From an uncultured Thermoguttaceae bacterium (GTDB lineage: Bacteria; Planctomycetota; Planctomycetia; Pirellulales; Thermoguttaceae), in contig CALKER010000008.1 of assembly GCA_938084835.1 (NCBI GenBank), positions 1 to 64,000 of the forward strand: 64,000 bases of DNA, in the 5' to 3' direction. Position numbers and translations under genes: made by a program. Shown piece by piece: positions 1 through 10,149 of this stretch. Position 1 is the stretch's first letter. Every line of letters starts with the position of its first letter. The notes beneath the pieces are model-generated. The model saw only the letters and a program-made list of their open reading frames with translations. It was not told where the DNA came from and did no database searches.

Positions 1-20
1 GGCCGAAAAGCTACTATATA

Positions 21-903
21 GTTCTCCCTGCACACGCAGGGATGTTCCTAACAGACGTGCCCACGCCACGAGCCACTGCCCGTTCTCCCTGCACACGCAG
101 GGATGTTCCTTCGTGTGCGCGCCGCTTAATTTGCCAGCGACAGTTCTCCCTGCACACGCAGGGATGTTCCTTGTCTGGGATCGGGGTCCAGCCGTGGTCA
201 AAGGTTCTCCCTGCACACGCAGGGATGTTCCACAACTGGCGTTTGTGGACGACTACGCCAGCAGGTTCTCCCTGCACACGCAGGGATGTTCCTATATATA
301 GGTGTCACAAAAAGGTTGCGAATGGGTTCTCCCTGCACACGCAGGGATGTTCCGCTCGATTGACAGAACGTTGTCAGAGGCGATGTGTTCTCCCTGCACA
401 CGCAGGGATGTTCCGGGTGCGGTATAGCACCAAGCGCCCGTAACGCGGTTCTCCCTGCACACGCAGGGATGTTCCGGTATAGAGCGAGCCGAGTGTGGAC
501 GAAGTGCCGTTCTCCCTGCACACGCAGGGATGTTCCTCCCTCGCTCGGCGTGACAGTGACGCTCGACGAGTTCTCCCTGCACACGCAGGGATGTTCCTTT
601 TTTAGAGATCGGTCGGTAGCCGGTCGGTCAGTTCTCCCTGCACACGCAGGGATGTTCCAGGAGAATCGCGATGAGTGGTGTACCAGCTGTTGTTCTCCCT
701 GCACACGCAGGGATGTTCCCGCTCTCTGTTGGTGGTGCGACAGAGATCCTCGAGTTCTCCCTGCACACGCAGGGATGTTCCGCCCAACGCGCGCAGCCGG
801 CGGTCGCTGGTGTTGTTCTCCCTGCACACGTAGGGATGTTCCATAGTCGTCGGGCACAGCACCCAGCCCGAGGAGGTTCTCCCTGCACACGCACCAATGT
901 TCC
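21..903 (+). CRISPR. Type I-E-like CRISPR array, 15 repeats / 14 spacers, trailer end
   Basis: A 28-nt repeat recurs with a 61-nt period. Starts are at 21, 82, 143, 204, 265, 326, 387, 448, 509, 570, 631, 692, 754, 815 and 876. Each copy carries the stem CCCTGC-ACAC-GCAGGG and ends in GATGTTCC, the architecture of type I-E repeats, so the array should be transcribed on the plus strand with its leader to the left. Thirteen copies are identical. The 14th has one C-to-T change (position 17) and the 15th has three changes in the 3' stem arm, as expected at the trailer. Spacers are 33 nt except the twelfth (720-753, 34 nt). Positions 1-20 are probably the end of another spacer, so the array likely runs off the window. 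No cas gene is present. Long ORFs here merely translate the repeats. Confidence 0.98.
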
Positions 904-1186
904 TGAAGGTTGCTTTTTCGCTCGGCCTTTGCGATTTGATGCCGTAACCCAACGAGCTGTCAGCAGAAAGACAAATTTTGATACCGTTAGTATTCCCTGA
1001 GGGGTCGGCTCAGCGATTGGCAGGCGCAGGCCGGAGCGTAGCTTCCACCCTGTGGTTAAGCCGGCCCCCCTTGGAGCGGAAAAGTTCGTCCTGAGCAGCA
1101 GATTGTCGCTATGTTTCTTCGTGTGAGCAGATTTACTCTGAAGCGGGATTGGTGAGCCAGCTTTGGCCGCAGATCAACGAGGTTAG

Positions 1187-4153
1187 TTAATTGTTTCCAA
1201 CTTTGTTCCCCTGGGGCCGGATGGCGGGATCGCGCAACGGCGTCCGGAAGTCTATTAAGCGCCGCTCGCTGGCTGGGGCCTTGGCGTCAACGATCCGCGC
1301 AACTTGTACGCGAATTCGCCACAGGTCCTGCGGTCGGAGAGCCGCAAAATCGATGCGACCGGCATCTTCCGCACCCCCTTGCTGAGAAGGCTGCCAACGT
1401 GTGGTCAGGGCAACCTCGCGCCGCAGCGCCTCGCCCACAACCCAGCGCGGTTCGTTGAGTACCTTAACCAACAAAGTGAAATATTCCGTATCCTGCTGGC
1501 CGCGTCGGTAAGCCTTAAGGCGGACAGAAGGAACGGGTGTTGATTGCCCGATCGGCTGGCCGGGATAGAAAAGGGCCAATTCGTCGTCCTCTTGCCACGA
1601 TTGGTTGCGGCCGATGGTTTGCCACGGGATCACTCCGTCACTCCCAAGTGACCACGAATCCCAGCACCAAGCTGTCGGTTGGACATTGCTTTGAGCCACA
1701 GAATTGCTCGTGCCGTAATCGAGGACGATATGACCGAATTTCTGTTTTCGGTCAAGAACGAGGCGTCGGTATTTCCGAAAGACCCCGCCGTTGACGACGT
1801 TGTAGTCCAGGACATGATCCAGGGCATCCCGTTGCCATTGCGGGCGGGAAATATCGCAGCGAAACACGATTCGGGGCTGGGTCGGCTCGCCCGCAAAAGC
1901 TTGGCGGAGACCCTCATGGAACAATTCCCCAAAAAATCGCAGGGCCCAAAAGTCCTGGAAGTGGGCCGGCTCATCAAGAAGCCAGGGAGAGGAACCCCGC
2001 GACCAACCCGCCCGCTTGTAATAGTTCTTATTGTTGAAGTAACACTGGAAGATCGTATCGCCCCACCCGCGCTGCAGGATGTGAAGCGCCAATTGTCGAG
2101 ACGCTTCCACAAAGGAGCGGCGGTAAGCTTCGGTGAAGGCCTCATCGGCCCAATAGCTGCCGTTATAGTGGGGATCGATCGGTGTGGGCCAATTTTCATG
2201 AAGCGGCAGGTAAAATACTTCCAAGGGCACGGCGCGCCGGGGAAGATCGGCAAAAGCGCTTCCGTCCAAAAGCGGACCGAAACGCCGGTCGTACTCTCGC
2301 CAATCGAAGGAGCTGCCGTCCCACACCGGAGCGCAGCCCGGGGCTATTGTCCCGCGCTGAGAGTATGGTAAACGATTAAGTACCGTCCGATGTTCGTGGG
2401 CAAGGCGGTAGTAATCCCGCTCGTTCTCGGGCAAGCCGTAGCAGTTCATTTCCGGAATAAAGCTAAGAAAATCTGGTAGGGTGAAGTTCCATACCGTCAA
2501 CAAAAGGTCGATCCGGAGAGCCTCGCTGCCCGTGCGCAGGATAAGCTCGCCATGGTGATTTCCCGGGGGAAGGTGATGGGGTATGTAAAGTTCACATAGA
2601 AGCGTGCTAAACCGGGCAGGCAAGGGCTCGGGCCGGTTAGCTTGAGCGGCAAAGGGTAAATCGACCGGTCCAGAAAGAGGAACAGCCGGATCGCCAAAGG
2701 GGCCGTCTTTGGTGTTAACAAGCCACAGCTGACTCACCCGCGATCGGACTCCCCGGGATTTGTTGTCGAAGATTATGGTGGGACGTAAGGCGCGCACTTC
2801 GCCGGCAAGCACAAGCTGAAAGGCCACAAATTCGTTACGTGCCGCCTGAAGGGCAATCACACGCCGGCGGGCATCCCAGAGATGGTTTCGCATCAGATAG
2901 GAGGCCTCTTGAGGAGGAACTAGGCTACCGGTAACCGCGTGTACCTTGTCTAGTTCATCAATAACGGCGACGCGGGCTCGTCCGATCACGGGCAGTTGCC
3001 GCCAGATCTCGGTCCAAGGGGAAGGGAGGTCGGCCCATTGGTTTTCTTCTGCCCCCTCGACACGTGAGGTTTCTGGGAGTTGGGGTAGGTTTTGGCCAGG
3101 CAGCTGGGAGAGCTGAACAGATCGCGAGGGGGAGAGGGTCAGCTTAAGGTGTGCCGGCTGGCTTCGATTTCCGGCCATGTCGACAGCTTGAACGCTTAGT
3201 TCGCCGGTGGCTCCTGGGGGGAGGTTGAGGTCACGGATGTGCATTCGCACTTTGGTTCCTGCCGGACCTGCCAGGGGGACAAGGTACTGCGGCAGTGGGG
3301 TGCCATTGACAGACGCCACAAAGCCGAGCGTCCGTCCCGGGGGCGGATCGGCAGGAACGACCCATTCCACACAAGCTTCACCCGGAGGCAGGACGTCGTC
3401 CACAACAGTCAAATCGGCGGGCGGCGGGGGTGGGATGTTGTCATGGGGTCCCAGCCGCACGAGAAAATATGGGGCGCTTTGGGCAGGTCCCTCGCGCGAA
3501 GCGACGAATCGGTTTGGAAAAGGACGCAATTGAAACTTTTCGCCCTCGCGGTGCCATTCGGTGCCTACATCATCAAAGAGCAGAAATCCGTGGCTTAAGC
3601 CGGCAACTCGAGCCGCGAGGACGATTGGCGAGACGGGGATTTTTTGCCAGCCGTCGGGGTCGGGATCGGACGCATCGGCCATGGCCCAGCAACTGCCCCC
3701 TAGGCCAAGGACTACGGCAGTCAAATCGCTTCCGGGGTAAGCCCAGGGTACATCGGGATATTTTCGCCAGGCAAAACAGCTGCTTCCTTCCTGGGGCTGA
3801 TAGCTCTGGGCGGTACCCTCTTCCCAAGGCATGGAGATGGAACTTACGCTGACACGGTGGAGTCGCTCCTCACCAGCCAGTCGCACGAAAAGCCAGGCGG
3901 CCTCGACGATTCGTCCACGGAGTGGCTGCGGGTCGATGTCAACAAGCGACATTTCCTGATAGGATTTGAGCTTCAGCCGAGGGGCACCTCCAAGGTTACA
4001 GTCGGCCTCCTCCCCGACGGAGGACACCCAGGTGTCACGGACGACGGGAAGCCTCAGCTCTTCACCGCGGCTGACAGCCACCGGCGCGGCGATTCCAAAC
4101 AATAATGATACCACGATAAAAATGGGGAGGCGGAAAGGTCGTACGGAAGCCAT
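1187..4153 (-). CDS. Secreted DUF4091 / GH123-like protein
   Basis: The product is about 988 residues. It starts with a signal peptide (a basic stretch followed by a hydrophobic segment, LPIFIVVSLLFGIAAPVAV), so it is exported. Residues ~35-240 look like a beta-rich domain, and ~245-345 resemble a fibronectin/Ig-like module after a proline run (IPPPPPADL). The C-terminal half resembles the DUF4091 family of predicted glycoside hydrolases related to GH123, with a beta-sandwich (~410-540) followed by a presumed TIM barrel (about 550 onward). The ATG at 4153 is preferred over an in-frame TTG three codons upstream. The substrate is unknown; polysaccharide or glycoconjugate breakdown outside the cytoplasm is inferred. 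It lies downstream of the radical SAM gene on the same strand, about 220 nt away. Confidence 0.7.
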   Translation of the reverse strand: MASVRPFRLPIFIVVSLLFGIAAPVAVSRGEELRLPVVRDTWVSSVGEEADCNLGGAPRLKLKSYQEMSLVDIDPQPLRGRIVEAAWLFVRLAGEERLHRVSVSSISMPWEEGTAQSYQPQEGSSCFAWRKYPDVPWAYPGSDLTAVVLGLGGSCWAMADASDPDPDGWQKIPVSPIVLAARVAGLSHGFLLFDDVGTEWHREGEKFQLRPFPNRFVASREGPAQSAPYFLVRLGPHDNIPPPPPADLTVVDDVLPPGEACVEWVVPADPPPGRTLGFVASVNGTPLPQYLVPLAGPAGTKVRMHIRDLNLPPGATGELSVQAVDMAGNRSQPAHLKLTLSPSRSVQLSQLPGQNLPQLPETSRVEGAEENQWADLPSPWTEIWRQLPVIGRARVAVIDELDKVHAVTGSLVPPQEASYLMRNHLWDARRRVIALQAARNEFVAFQLVLAGEVRALRPTIIFDNKSRGVRSRVSQLWLVNTKDGPFGDPAVPLSGPVDLPFAAQANRPEPLPARFSTLLCELYIPHHLPPGNHHGELILRTGSEALRIDLLLTVWNFTLPDFLSFIPEMNCYGLPENERDYYRLAHEHRTVLNRLPYSQRGTIAPGCAPVWDGSSFDWREYDRRFGPLLDGSAFADLPRRAVPLEVFYLPLHENWPTPIDPHYNGSYWADEAFTEAYRRSFVEASRQLALHILQRGWGDTIFQCYFNNKNYYKRAGWSRGSSPWLLDEPAHFQDFWALRFFGELFHEGLRQAFAGEPTQPRIVFRCDISRPQWQRDALDHVLDYNVVNGGVFRKYRRLVLDRKQKFGHIVLDYGTSNSVAQSNVQPTAWCWDSWSLGSDGVIPWQTIGRNQSWQEDDELALFYPGQPIGQSTPVPSVRLKAYRRGQQDTEYFTLLVKVLNEPRWVVGEALRREVALTTRWQPSQQGGAEDAGRIDFAALRPQDLWRIRVQVARIVDAKAPASERRLIDFRTPLRDPAIRPQGNKVGNN

Positions 4154-4374
4154 AGTTGACAAATCCCTGTAGTCGGAAGCTCAATCGTCCGGCAGCCAAA
4201 ATTCGTTGGGTCAGCCAAACCTCAAGAGGGCAATCCACAAAGCTATTGTTAGGAAGGGAAAGCCAAAGCACAAGGGGAATGAAGAGATGGTCTGTTGCTG
4301 GCCGGGTACGAATCGGCACCCTTTTGGGCCAGGGGGCTTCTCCGTGGCGTGAGGAGAGATGGAAAACCTACAGG

Positions 4375-6168
4375 TCAGTCGGCAGTAAGCTGGACCAAAG
4401 CGGGCTCTGTCTGCAAAAGCGAGAGAATCGGGAAGGGAGGCCGCGGAGCACTTTGGTAGCGTTCGATCCTCCCCAGGATGAGGCGTTTGAGCCAATCGCG
4501 GGTGCGAACAAGCGATTCGACGACACCGACCATGCCTAAAACTTGGCACTCGAGGCGAGCCCTCCAAAATTGGTCCACTTGGAAAAGTCCGCGCAGAAAG
4601 TTAATAGGATTGTAAAAGCTGGCATAACCAGCGAAGACATTTAACTGCCGAAGCCAAGGCCGATTGCTTGCCGTGGCAATGCAGTGGTTACCATCGTACT
4701 GGTAATCTTCCACAGGCTTTCCGCCCACTGAGCGGAGGACTTTCCCCTCTTCGAAGAGTTTTTCGTAGCTCTTACTACCCACGGAGGGAGTAAGCAGGGT
4801 GATCTGACAGGTGAGGGCCCCAGCGCGGCGGAGAAAATTCACTTGGTTGATAAGCCCATAGAGGCCTTTCCAGCTCCAAAGGGGTTGACCATCGTGATGG
4901 ATGAGCATGGCCATGGGAGCGATGCCTGCTTGTCGCAGCGCTTGAAAGACGTTGCGGGTTTTTTCGGGTCCTTGCCCTTTTTTCACTAAGGTGGCCGTCA
5001 GATCTTCCACGCCGATCCACAGTGCGCGAAGACCTGCCTCGCGACCCAGCGGAAGGAGGTCCTGATTCTTGTGGATATCGGAGACGGTCGCCTCTGTGGA
5101 GAAATAAACAGCATCACGGAAGGGTTTCTCGCCTACCTTGGCTTGAGCCATTGTGCGAAATGTCTCCTCGAGAACCTTGCGATCGTTAAAAAAGTTATCG
5201 TCGGCGCCAAAGAAGGTGTGGATATTAGCACGACTGCACGTGTAGACGATTTCATCGACCAGTGATTCAGGGCTTCGCCTGCGAAAGCTAAACTGATTGT
5301 AAGCGGGGATGGGGCAATAGTGGCAGCGGAAGTGACACCCGCGCGTATTAAGGATTGTAACAATTTTGGCGTATTTGCCCAATCGGTGGGCGGGTAGTGG
5401 GGCCGGGGCCAGTGTGCGGCCTCCGTGGGGAGGCTCAAAGTAATTAAGACTTATTCCCGCGGGGGGAAGTTCGTCAAGATCGTGCACCAATCGCTGGGGA
5501 CCTGTGGCCACTAGAGCCTCCGGCGGACCGGGCCGATCGTCCACACGGTAGACTAGGCCTGGGATATCCTCCAATAACCCTTTCCGCCGCGCTAACTCGA
5601 ATGCCTCTCGCAGCGATTGTCCGGGAAGCCGACAAGCTAAGATACGATCGAGAAGTTCGAGCAAGACGAATTCTTCGCCCGTTACCGCTACGTCGACTCC
5701 CTGGGAACCATCGGGGCCGAGACCGAAAAAGTCCCAGGGCTCGTAAATCGCCTTCGGTCCACCCCCGAGGATTAGCGGGCGAGACTCGCCGAGGGTCCAC
5801 GCATCGCAAATTAAATCGACCGCAGCCTTGCTATGGATCTGCATACTAGAGATAAGCAGGAGCTCGGGCACCTTGCCATCAAGCCTCGCCCAGCTTGGTC
5901 GAAGCCGCGGATTCCAGCTCTGCAGGACCAGTCTCAGACGGCGAAATCCGGCCGCATGCAAGGCCGCCCCAATGGCCCGAGGTGCTCCAGGGATGAGCGC
6001 CTTGTCATAAAGATAAAAGGGGCCAAGACGCGTCCGCGGATCAAACGCATAGATAAACAACACAGGGATATCTGCTACACCCGGATGGCGGGCAATTCGT
6101 GCACAGAGCTCTCGAAAAGCCCCTGGCCGAACAAAACGATCATCTTTCGCTCTCTGAGGAAGTTCCAC
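4375..6168 (-). CDS. B12-binding-type radical SAM protein
   Basis: A 597-residue protein. Residues ~60-175 form a Rossmann-like segment (ILGGGPKA, VTGEE) in the position of the cobalamin-binding domain of class B radical SAM enzymes. The radical SAM core follows with the CX3CX2C cluster motif at C278, C282 and C285 (GCHFRCHYCPIP), which binds the 4Fe-4S cluster that cleaves S-adenosylmethionine. The canonical B12 DxHxxG motif is not obvious, so cobalamin use is uncertain. The start is a GTG at 6168, supported by GGAG eight bases upstream. Related enzymes methylate or rearrange unactivated carbons in lipids and cofactors, but the substrate cannot be read here. No neighbour defines a pathway. 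The 1.4-kb upstream gap probably contains its promoter. Confidence 0.75.
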   Translation of the reverse strand: MELPQRAKDDRFVRPGAFRELCARIARHPGVADIPVLFIYAFDPRTRLGPFYLYDKALIPGAPRAIGAALHAAGFRRLRLVLQSWNPRLRPSWARLDGKVPELLLISSMQIHSKAAVDLICDAWTLGESRPLILGGGPKAIYEPWDFFGLGPDGSQGVDVAVTGEEFVLLELLDRILACRLPGQSLREAFELARRKGLLEDIPGLVYRVDDRPGPPEALVATGPQRLVHDLDELPPAGISLNYFEPPHGGRTLAPAPLPAHRLGKYAKIVTILNTRGCHFRCHYCPIPAYNQFSFRRRSPESLVDEIVYTCSRANIHTFFGADDNFFNDRKVLEETFRTMAQAKVGEKPFRDAVYFSTEATVSDIHKNQDLLPLGREAGLRALWIGVEDLTATLVKKGQGPEKTRNVFQALRQAGIAPMAMLIHHDGQPLWSWKGLYGLINQVNFLRRAGALTCQITLLTPSVGSKSYEKLFEEGKVLRSVGGKPVEDYQYDGNHCIATASNRPWLRQLNVFAGYASFYNPINFLRGLFQVDQFWRARLECQVLGMVGVVESLVRTRDWLKRLILGRIERYQSAPRPPFPILSLLQTEPALVQLTAD

Positions 6169-7607
6169 CGAAAACGCTCCTTGTCGCTTCTAACATCAAC
6201 GTCAGGCGGTTATAGGCTCTGTATCTTGGGGCTTAGCTACCCTCGCACTGCGTTTCTGCTCAGGCCTCGAAGTCCAAGCGGTTAGCATGGGCCAATGTCA
6301 AGATTTTATCGTGTTATCCTATGGACAAAATTTGATGTGCGGAAGCTCCGGGCTTAGCCGATTGGTTGGTCTTAGGATCACAAATTCCGGACGGGACGAA
6401 TTTTTTTACGCCCGGAGATCTTAGTGTCCCCTCAAGGGACAACTCGGGTAGCATCGAAAGTTTTCTGGTTTTGAATTATTCTCTGACTGCACCCCCTTCA
6501 ACATCTCGTCCAAACCCAAAGAGTATATAGGGGCGGAGGTCGGCAAAATAGGGTATGCCGTGATTTCCTGATGGTGATCCCTGCCCTGAAAAGCTTTGAT
6601 GGGCTCTCGCATGCAAGAAGCTTTGAGGGCGGTACTAAGACATCGCAGAGTTTGAATCGGCAGTTGTCTTGCCCTGGAAGCACCCAATCGACTGGCCCGG
6701 CTTCAACGCCTGGACCAAATCACACAACGCCGCGGGAAAAACACACAGATCCTCCCGAGCCGCTAGTCAGGTGGGGTGCTTCCAAAAACTGCACGTAGCT
6801 GCCGAAGAAGCTTCCGCAACGTGGTCTCTATCGAGCGGCCCTTTTTCTTCACAACAACGAACCAGCGCTTTTCAGCCGATTAATGTCAGCCGATCCGGAC
6901 TTTCTCTGCGGGAAATATAGCCCGCGTTCGGTTTAAGGACAAGCGGCAAAACGTGATTTTGGTCAAGTTGTAAGTCGTGTGCACCTAGAAGGGCTTTGTT
7001 GGGTGTCACAATCCTTACATCGAATAAACTTTAAGTAACCCCGAATAAACACCGGGTAATAAAGTGTGAGTAAGAAATCGGTTCGGGCCAAAGCGGTTTC
7101 TGTAAGTATTTCTTGTTTCACGATATCCGAAAGGCGAGCTCGTATCAAAATTGAAGGTCATCGTCGACTTTCACGGGGAGCAGGGATGATGTTAACCAGC
7201 TTGGGATGAATTTCGGCACGATTATTGCTACCGGCTGGCCGAAAATCCGGACCGTGAGGGAGCTTTAACTTCGGGGAGTAACAACTCCATGTGATTCGGG
7301 TTGCAGAATCCGAGGTTTTCTTTCTGATTCCTCCTTATTACTCCCAGCTGGCAGGACTGAATGACTCCCGCTGGCACACTAACCCTGGGCGTAGGGCGAG
7401 ATTGTGCCAAGTCCCAACGGCGACAAGGTTCCTGGATCAGGGGTCGTTCGGCCGATGCGCTAAAACGCCGGGAATAACCTTGGGAAGGGGGAAGGTGGTG
7501 CGGAAAATCGTTATCCTCTTCATAAGGGAGCACTTAATGGATCGCCGTAATGATCCGCACAACGGGTGCGAGGAACTGCTTACGACTTTCCTCTTCGGGA
7601 GCAGCAA
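6169..7607. other. Noncoding gap, no supportable gene
   Basis: About 1.4 kb upstream of the radical SAM gene and downstream of fabF. ORFs here are short, lack ribosome binding sites and resemble no family I know. Two small structures are visible: TGTCCC/GGGACA around a five-base loop at 6425-6441, and an A/T-rich stem AAATTC/GAATTT at 6382-6403 followed by T residues. Neither is convincing as a terminator. I see no tRNA or recognised riboswitch. Confidence 0.55.
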
Positions 7608-8891
7608 TTAGCCTGTAAACCGGCTAGCTATGAGGGTGATATTCTGACCACCGAAACCGAAACTATTGGAAAGTGTGTGATGACAAGGAACCTCGCGGGC
7701 CTGGTTGGGGACATAATCGAGGTCGCAATCGGGATCGGGTGCCTCGTAATTTATCGTTGGCGGCACTACATTGTCGCGGATGGCCAGAAGGCAGAAAATC
7801 AGCTCTACGACACCGGCGGCGGCAATGAGGTGCCCCAACATGCTCTTAGTGCTCGAGACCGGGATCTTATAGGCCTGTTCACCAAAGACTTTTTTGATGG
7901 CTAGGGTTTCCACACGGTCGTTGACAACTGTGCTTGTGCCATGGGCATTGATGTAGTCGATTTGGTCGATATTGAGGCGGGCATCGGCCAAGGCCATTTT
8001 CATACAGCTTATGGCGCCGCGCCCCTCAGGGTGAGTATCGGTAATGCGGAAGGCGTCTGCCGTGGAACCATAACCGGTGATCTCGCCGTAGATCCGCGCG
8101 CCGCGGCGTTTGGCGTGTTCCAGCTCTTCGAGGACGACCATGCCGGCTCCTTCCCCGAGGACAAAACCGTCCCGATAACGATCGAAGGGCCGCGAGGCAC
8201 GCTTCGGATCATCATTTCGGGTACTCAGTGCTGTGAGCAGCACGAAGCCTGTCACACCGAAGGGATGGATCATGGTGTGGGTGCCGCCGGCCAACATGAG
8301 ATCTGCTTCGCCACGGCGAATGATTTCCACGGCTTCGCCCACCGCCTGACTACTAGCGGCGCACGCCGTCAGGCAATTGACGTTCGGCCCTTGAGCATTG
8401 AAGAGGCTGGCCAGGTGGCCTGCTGGCATGTTTGGCTCTTGTTCCAGCTCGGCCAAGGGATTGAGGATCTCAAGTCCCTTTAAGGTAAATCGAACCACAT
8501 CGAAACGATCTCCGTCTAGGCCGGCGATCATCATCTGCGTGAAGCGGTCGAAATCTTGCTGACCCTCTCCGCTGCCCAAATAAACACCAAAACGTGTGGG
8601 ATCGATCTGAGAGAGATCGATCCCGGAATCAGCCATCGCTTTTTTGGCCGCTCCGATCGCAAAATGGGTATGTCGACTTTGGAACTTCCAGTGCTCCGGG
8701 TCTTCACCCACATCTCGCAGGTCCCAGTTGCGGACTTCGGCAGCGATTCGCGTGGGAAAATTGGTCGCATCAAATAAAGTGATGTAACCAATACCGGACT
8801 CGCCGGCCAAAATCTTTTGCCACACCTTTTCTAAGTCCGAACCTAAGGGAGTGACCAAGCCCATTCCGGTGACAACAACGCGTCGCCGCAT
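7608..8891 (-). CDS. fabF: Beta-ketoacyl-ACP synthase II (FabF-type ketosynthase)
   Basis: A 427-residue condensing enzyme with the full Cys-His-His triad: C177 in TACAASS, H317 in NAHGTST and H354 in GHLIAAAG, with the conserved lysine K349. The glycine-rich C-terminus (NSFGFGGQN) is also present. It catalyses decarboxylative condensation of malonyl-ACP with an acyl-ACP in the cytoplasm. The ATG has AGAGGT nine bases upstream. It is the last gene of a minus-strand set (dehydratase, ketoreductase, ACP, dehydratase, ketosynthase), which suggests a dedicated chain-extension module rather than, or in addition to, housekeeping fatty acid synthesis. No malonyl transferase or FabH accompanies it. 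It could equally be the main FabF; the sequence alone does not decide. Confidence 0.93.
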   Translation of the reverse strand: MRRRVVVTGMGLVTPLGSDLEKVWQKILAGESGIGYITLFDATNFPTRIAAEVRNWDLRDVGEDPEHWKFQSRHTHFAIGAAKKAMADSGIDLSQIDPTRFGVYLGSGEGQQDFDRFTQMMIAGLDGDRFDVVRFTLKGLEILNPLAELEQEPNMPAGHLASLFNAQGPNVNCLTACAASSQAVGEAVEIIRRGEADLMLAGGTHTMIHPFGVTGFVLLTALSTRNDDPKRASRPFDRYRDGFVLGEGAGMVVLEELEHAKRRGARIYGEITGYGSTADAFRITDTHPEGRGAISCMKMALADARLNIDQIDYINAHGTSTVVNDRVETLAIKKVFGEQAYKIPVSSTKSMLGHLIAAAGVVELIFCLLAIRDNVVPPTINYEAPDPDCDLDYVPNQAREVPCHHTLSNSFGFGGQNITLIASRFTG

Positions 8892-9115
8892 ACAATTGAT
8901 ACCTCTTTAAGTTCCTCGCACAGCAGAGTCATGTGCTTTAGGATGTGTAGACTAACTCGTAAGGTGGGAAAATCTCACCAGCGGCACCGAACTTACCGCG
9001 TCCTAATAGCCAACCCACTAATTTCTTCGGTGCAACAAACGAAACCCGTTACGCCGGTGCGGGAGTTCGGCTCATTAGAGCTTTTTGCCCGGGAAGCCAA
9101 GAATTACCACCGAAC

Positions 9116-9628
9116 TTATGTTGCTTCCATTAGTTCCACCGGCAACGGGAAAGGTGAACCATCCGGCAGGCGCCCCACCTCGAATAACTTTAAGATGCGG
9201 AGTTGTTCGAGAAAATTTCGTCGGTAAAAGAGTGGCATTTGCTGGCCGGGTTCGAAAATGGCAAAAAATATCGATCCTTCTGCAAGGAGTTGCCCGCCCC
9301 GTTGGCAACGCACCGTGGCAAGCGCGCCATCTTTGCGAATGAAATCCGCCAGGGCACTGTAAACAAGCACATCCCCGGGCACAGCTTCTCCGAAAAAGGT
9401 AATGCGGGGGATTTTCGCCAAGATCACATTAAGGCGAAAATCAAATTGCTGACTAATAAGCAGCCCCGCCGTTTGAGCCAGCCCCTCGATAATAAAGCAC
9501 TTGGGAAGCAGCGGATAACGGGGAAACTGGTCGTGAAGGTGATCCTCCGCCAAAGATACAGCCTTGATTGCCGTAGCCGATTGGCCGGCTTGAAATTCGA
9601 CAAAACGGTCAATCCAGCACCAGCGCAT
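9116..9628 (-). CDS. FabZ-like hotdog dehydratase with catalytic His replaced by Gln
   Basis: A 170-residue hotdog-fold protein of the 3-hydroxyacyl-ACP dehydratase family. The family signature is clear (QFPRYPLLPKCFIIEGLAQ), but the catalytic histidine of HFPG is glutamine here (Q34, codon CAG) and the following glycine is arginine. The catalytic acid E48 is kept. The paralogue at 11153-11653 has H34 and E48 at the same numbering, so the two genes look like an active/degenerate pair. I chose the ATG at 9628 because both paralogues then begin in register (MRWCWIDR, MRFILIDR); a GTG 42 bases upstream is the alternative. It may be inactive alone, act as a structural subunit, or bind another acyl chain. 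Confidence 0.85.
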   Translation of the reverse strand: MRWCWIDRFVEFQAGQSATAIKAVSLAEDHLHDQFPRYPLLPKCFIIEGLAQTAGLLISQQFDFRLNVILAKIPRITFFGEAVPGDVLVYSALADFIRKDGALATVRCQRGGQLLAEGSIFFAIFEPGQQMPLFYRRNFLEQLRILKLFEVGRLPDGSPFPLPVELMEAT

Positions 9629-9732
9629 CTGCTGCGTCGCACCTCGTTCCAAGCAATACGTTTGGCCCACATGCCCAGGTCAAATCCTGACTTGGGGCTT
9701 GTACCATAAGAGTCGAGGATTTGTGGTATAGG

Positions 9733-10149
9733 CTAGCCAGCCTCGGCTGCACCGGCAGTCTGAGCGGCTACCAGCTTACGTTCTACAAACCGGCAAATAT
9801 CCCCCACCGTTAGTACATTGAAGAAGTTTTGCACCGTGGGGTTTTTGGCGAATTCATCGAGATTGGTGTATGGCAATCGCCGCCGCAATTCTTCCAGGCC
9901 TGCTGCGGTCAATTTCCCGTCTTGAACGTACTTATCATTGGTCAGGATGTCTTCCGGAAACAGCTCGCCCCGAGGGATTTTGATGTCGAAAGTCTTCTCC
10001 AGGCGAAAAGCAATGTCCAAAAAGTCGATTGATTCTGCGCCCAGGTCGCCGACGAGGGAGGCCTCCATCCGGACTTCGTCCTCATCCACAGCCAAAGCTT
10101 CCATTAGGACCGCTTTCACTTTTTCGAAGATTTCCTCTTGTGTTGGCAT
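9733..10149 (-). CDS. Acyl carrier protein with an insertion
   Basis: A 138-residue acyl carrier protein. The phosphopantetheine attachment site is S40 in DLGAESIDFLDIAFRLE, and the final helix is recognisable as LTVGDICRFVERKL. Typical ACPs have about 78 residues; this one carries roughly 45-50 extra residues (~66-112) between the second helix and the last helix. The start is the ATG at 10149 with GAGGAGG seven bases upstream, which decides it over a GTG further up. It presumably carries the acyl chain for the neighbouring ketosynthase, ketoreductase and dehydratases. The insertion may give partner selectivity, which is an inference. Confidence 0.88.
   Translation of the reverse strand: MPTQEEIFEKVKAVLMEALAVDEDEVRMEASLVGDLGAESIDFLDIAFRLEKTFDIKIPRGELFPEDILTNDKYVQDGKLTAAGLEELRRRLPYTNLDEFAKNPTVQNFFNVLTVGDICRFVERKLVAAQTAGAAEAG

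Noticed and set aside
198..952. Several long open frames across the CRISPR array with recurring cysteine-rich peptides
   Set aside because: They are translations of the repeat in different frames and end with the array.
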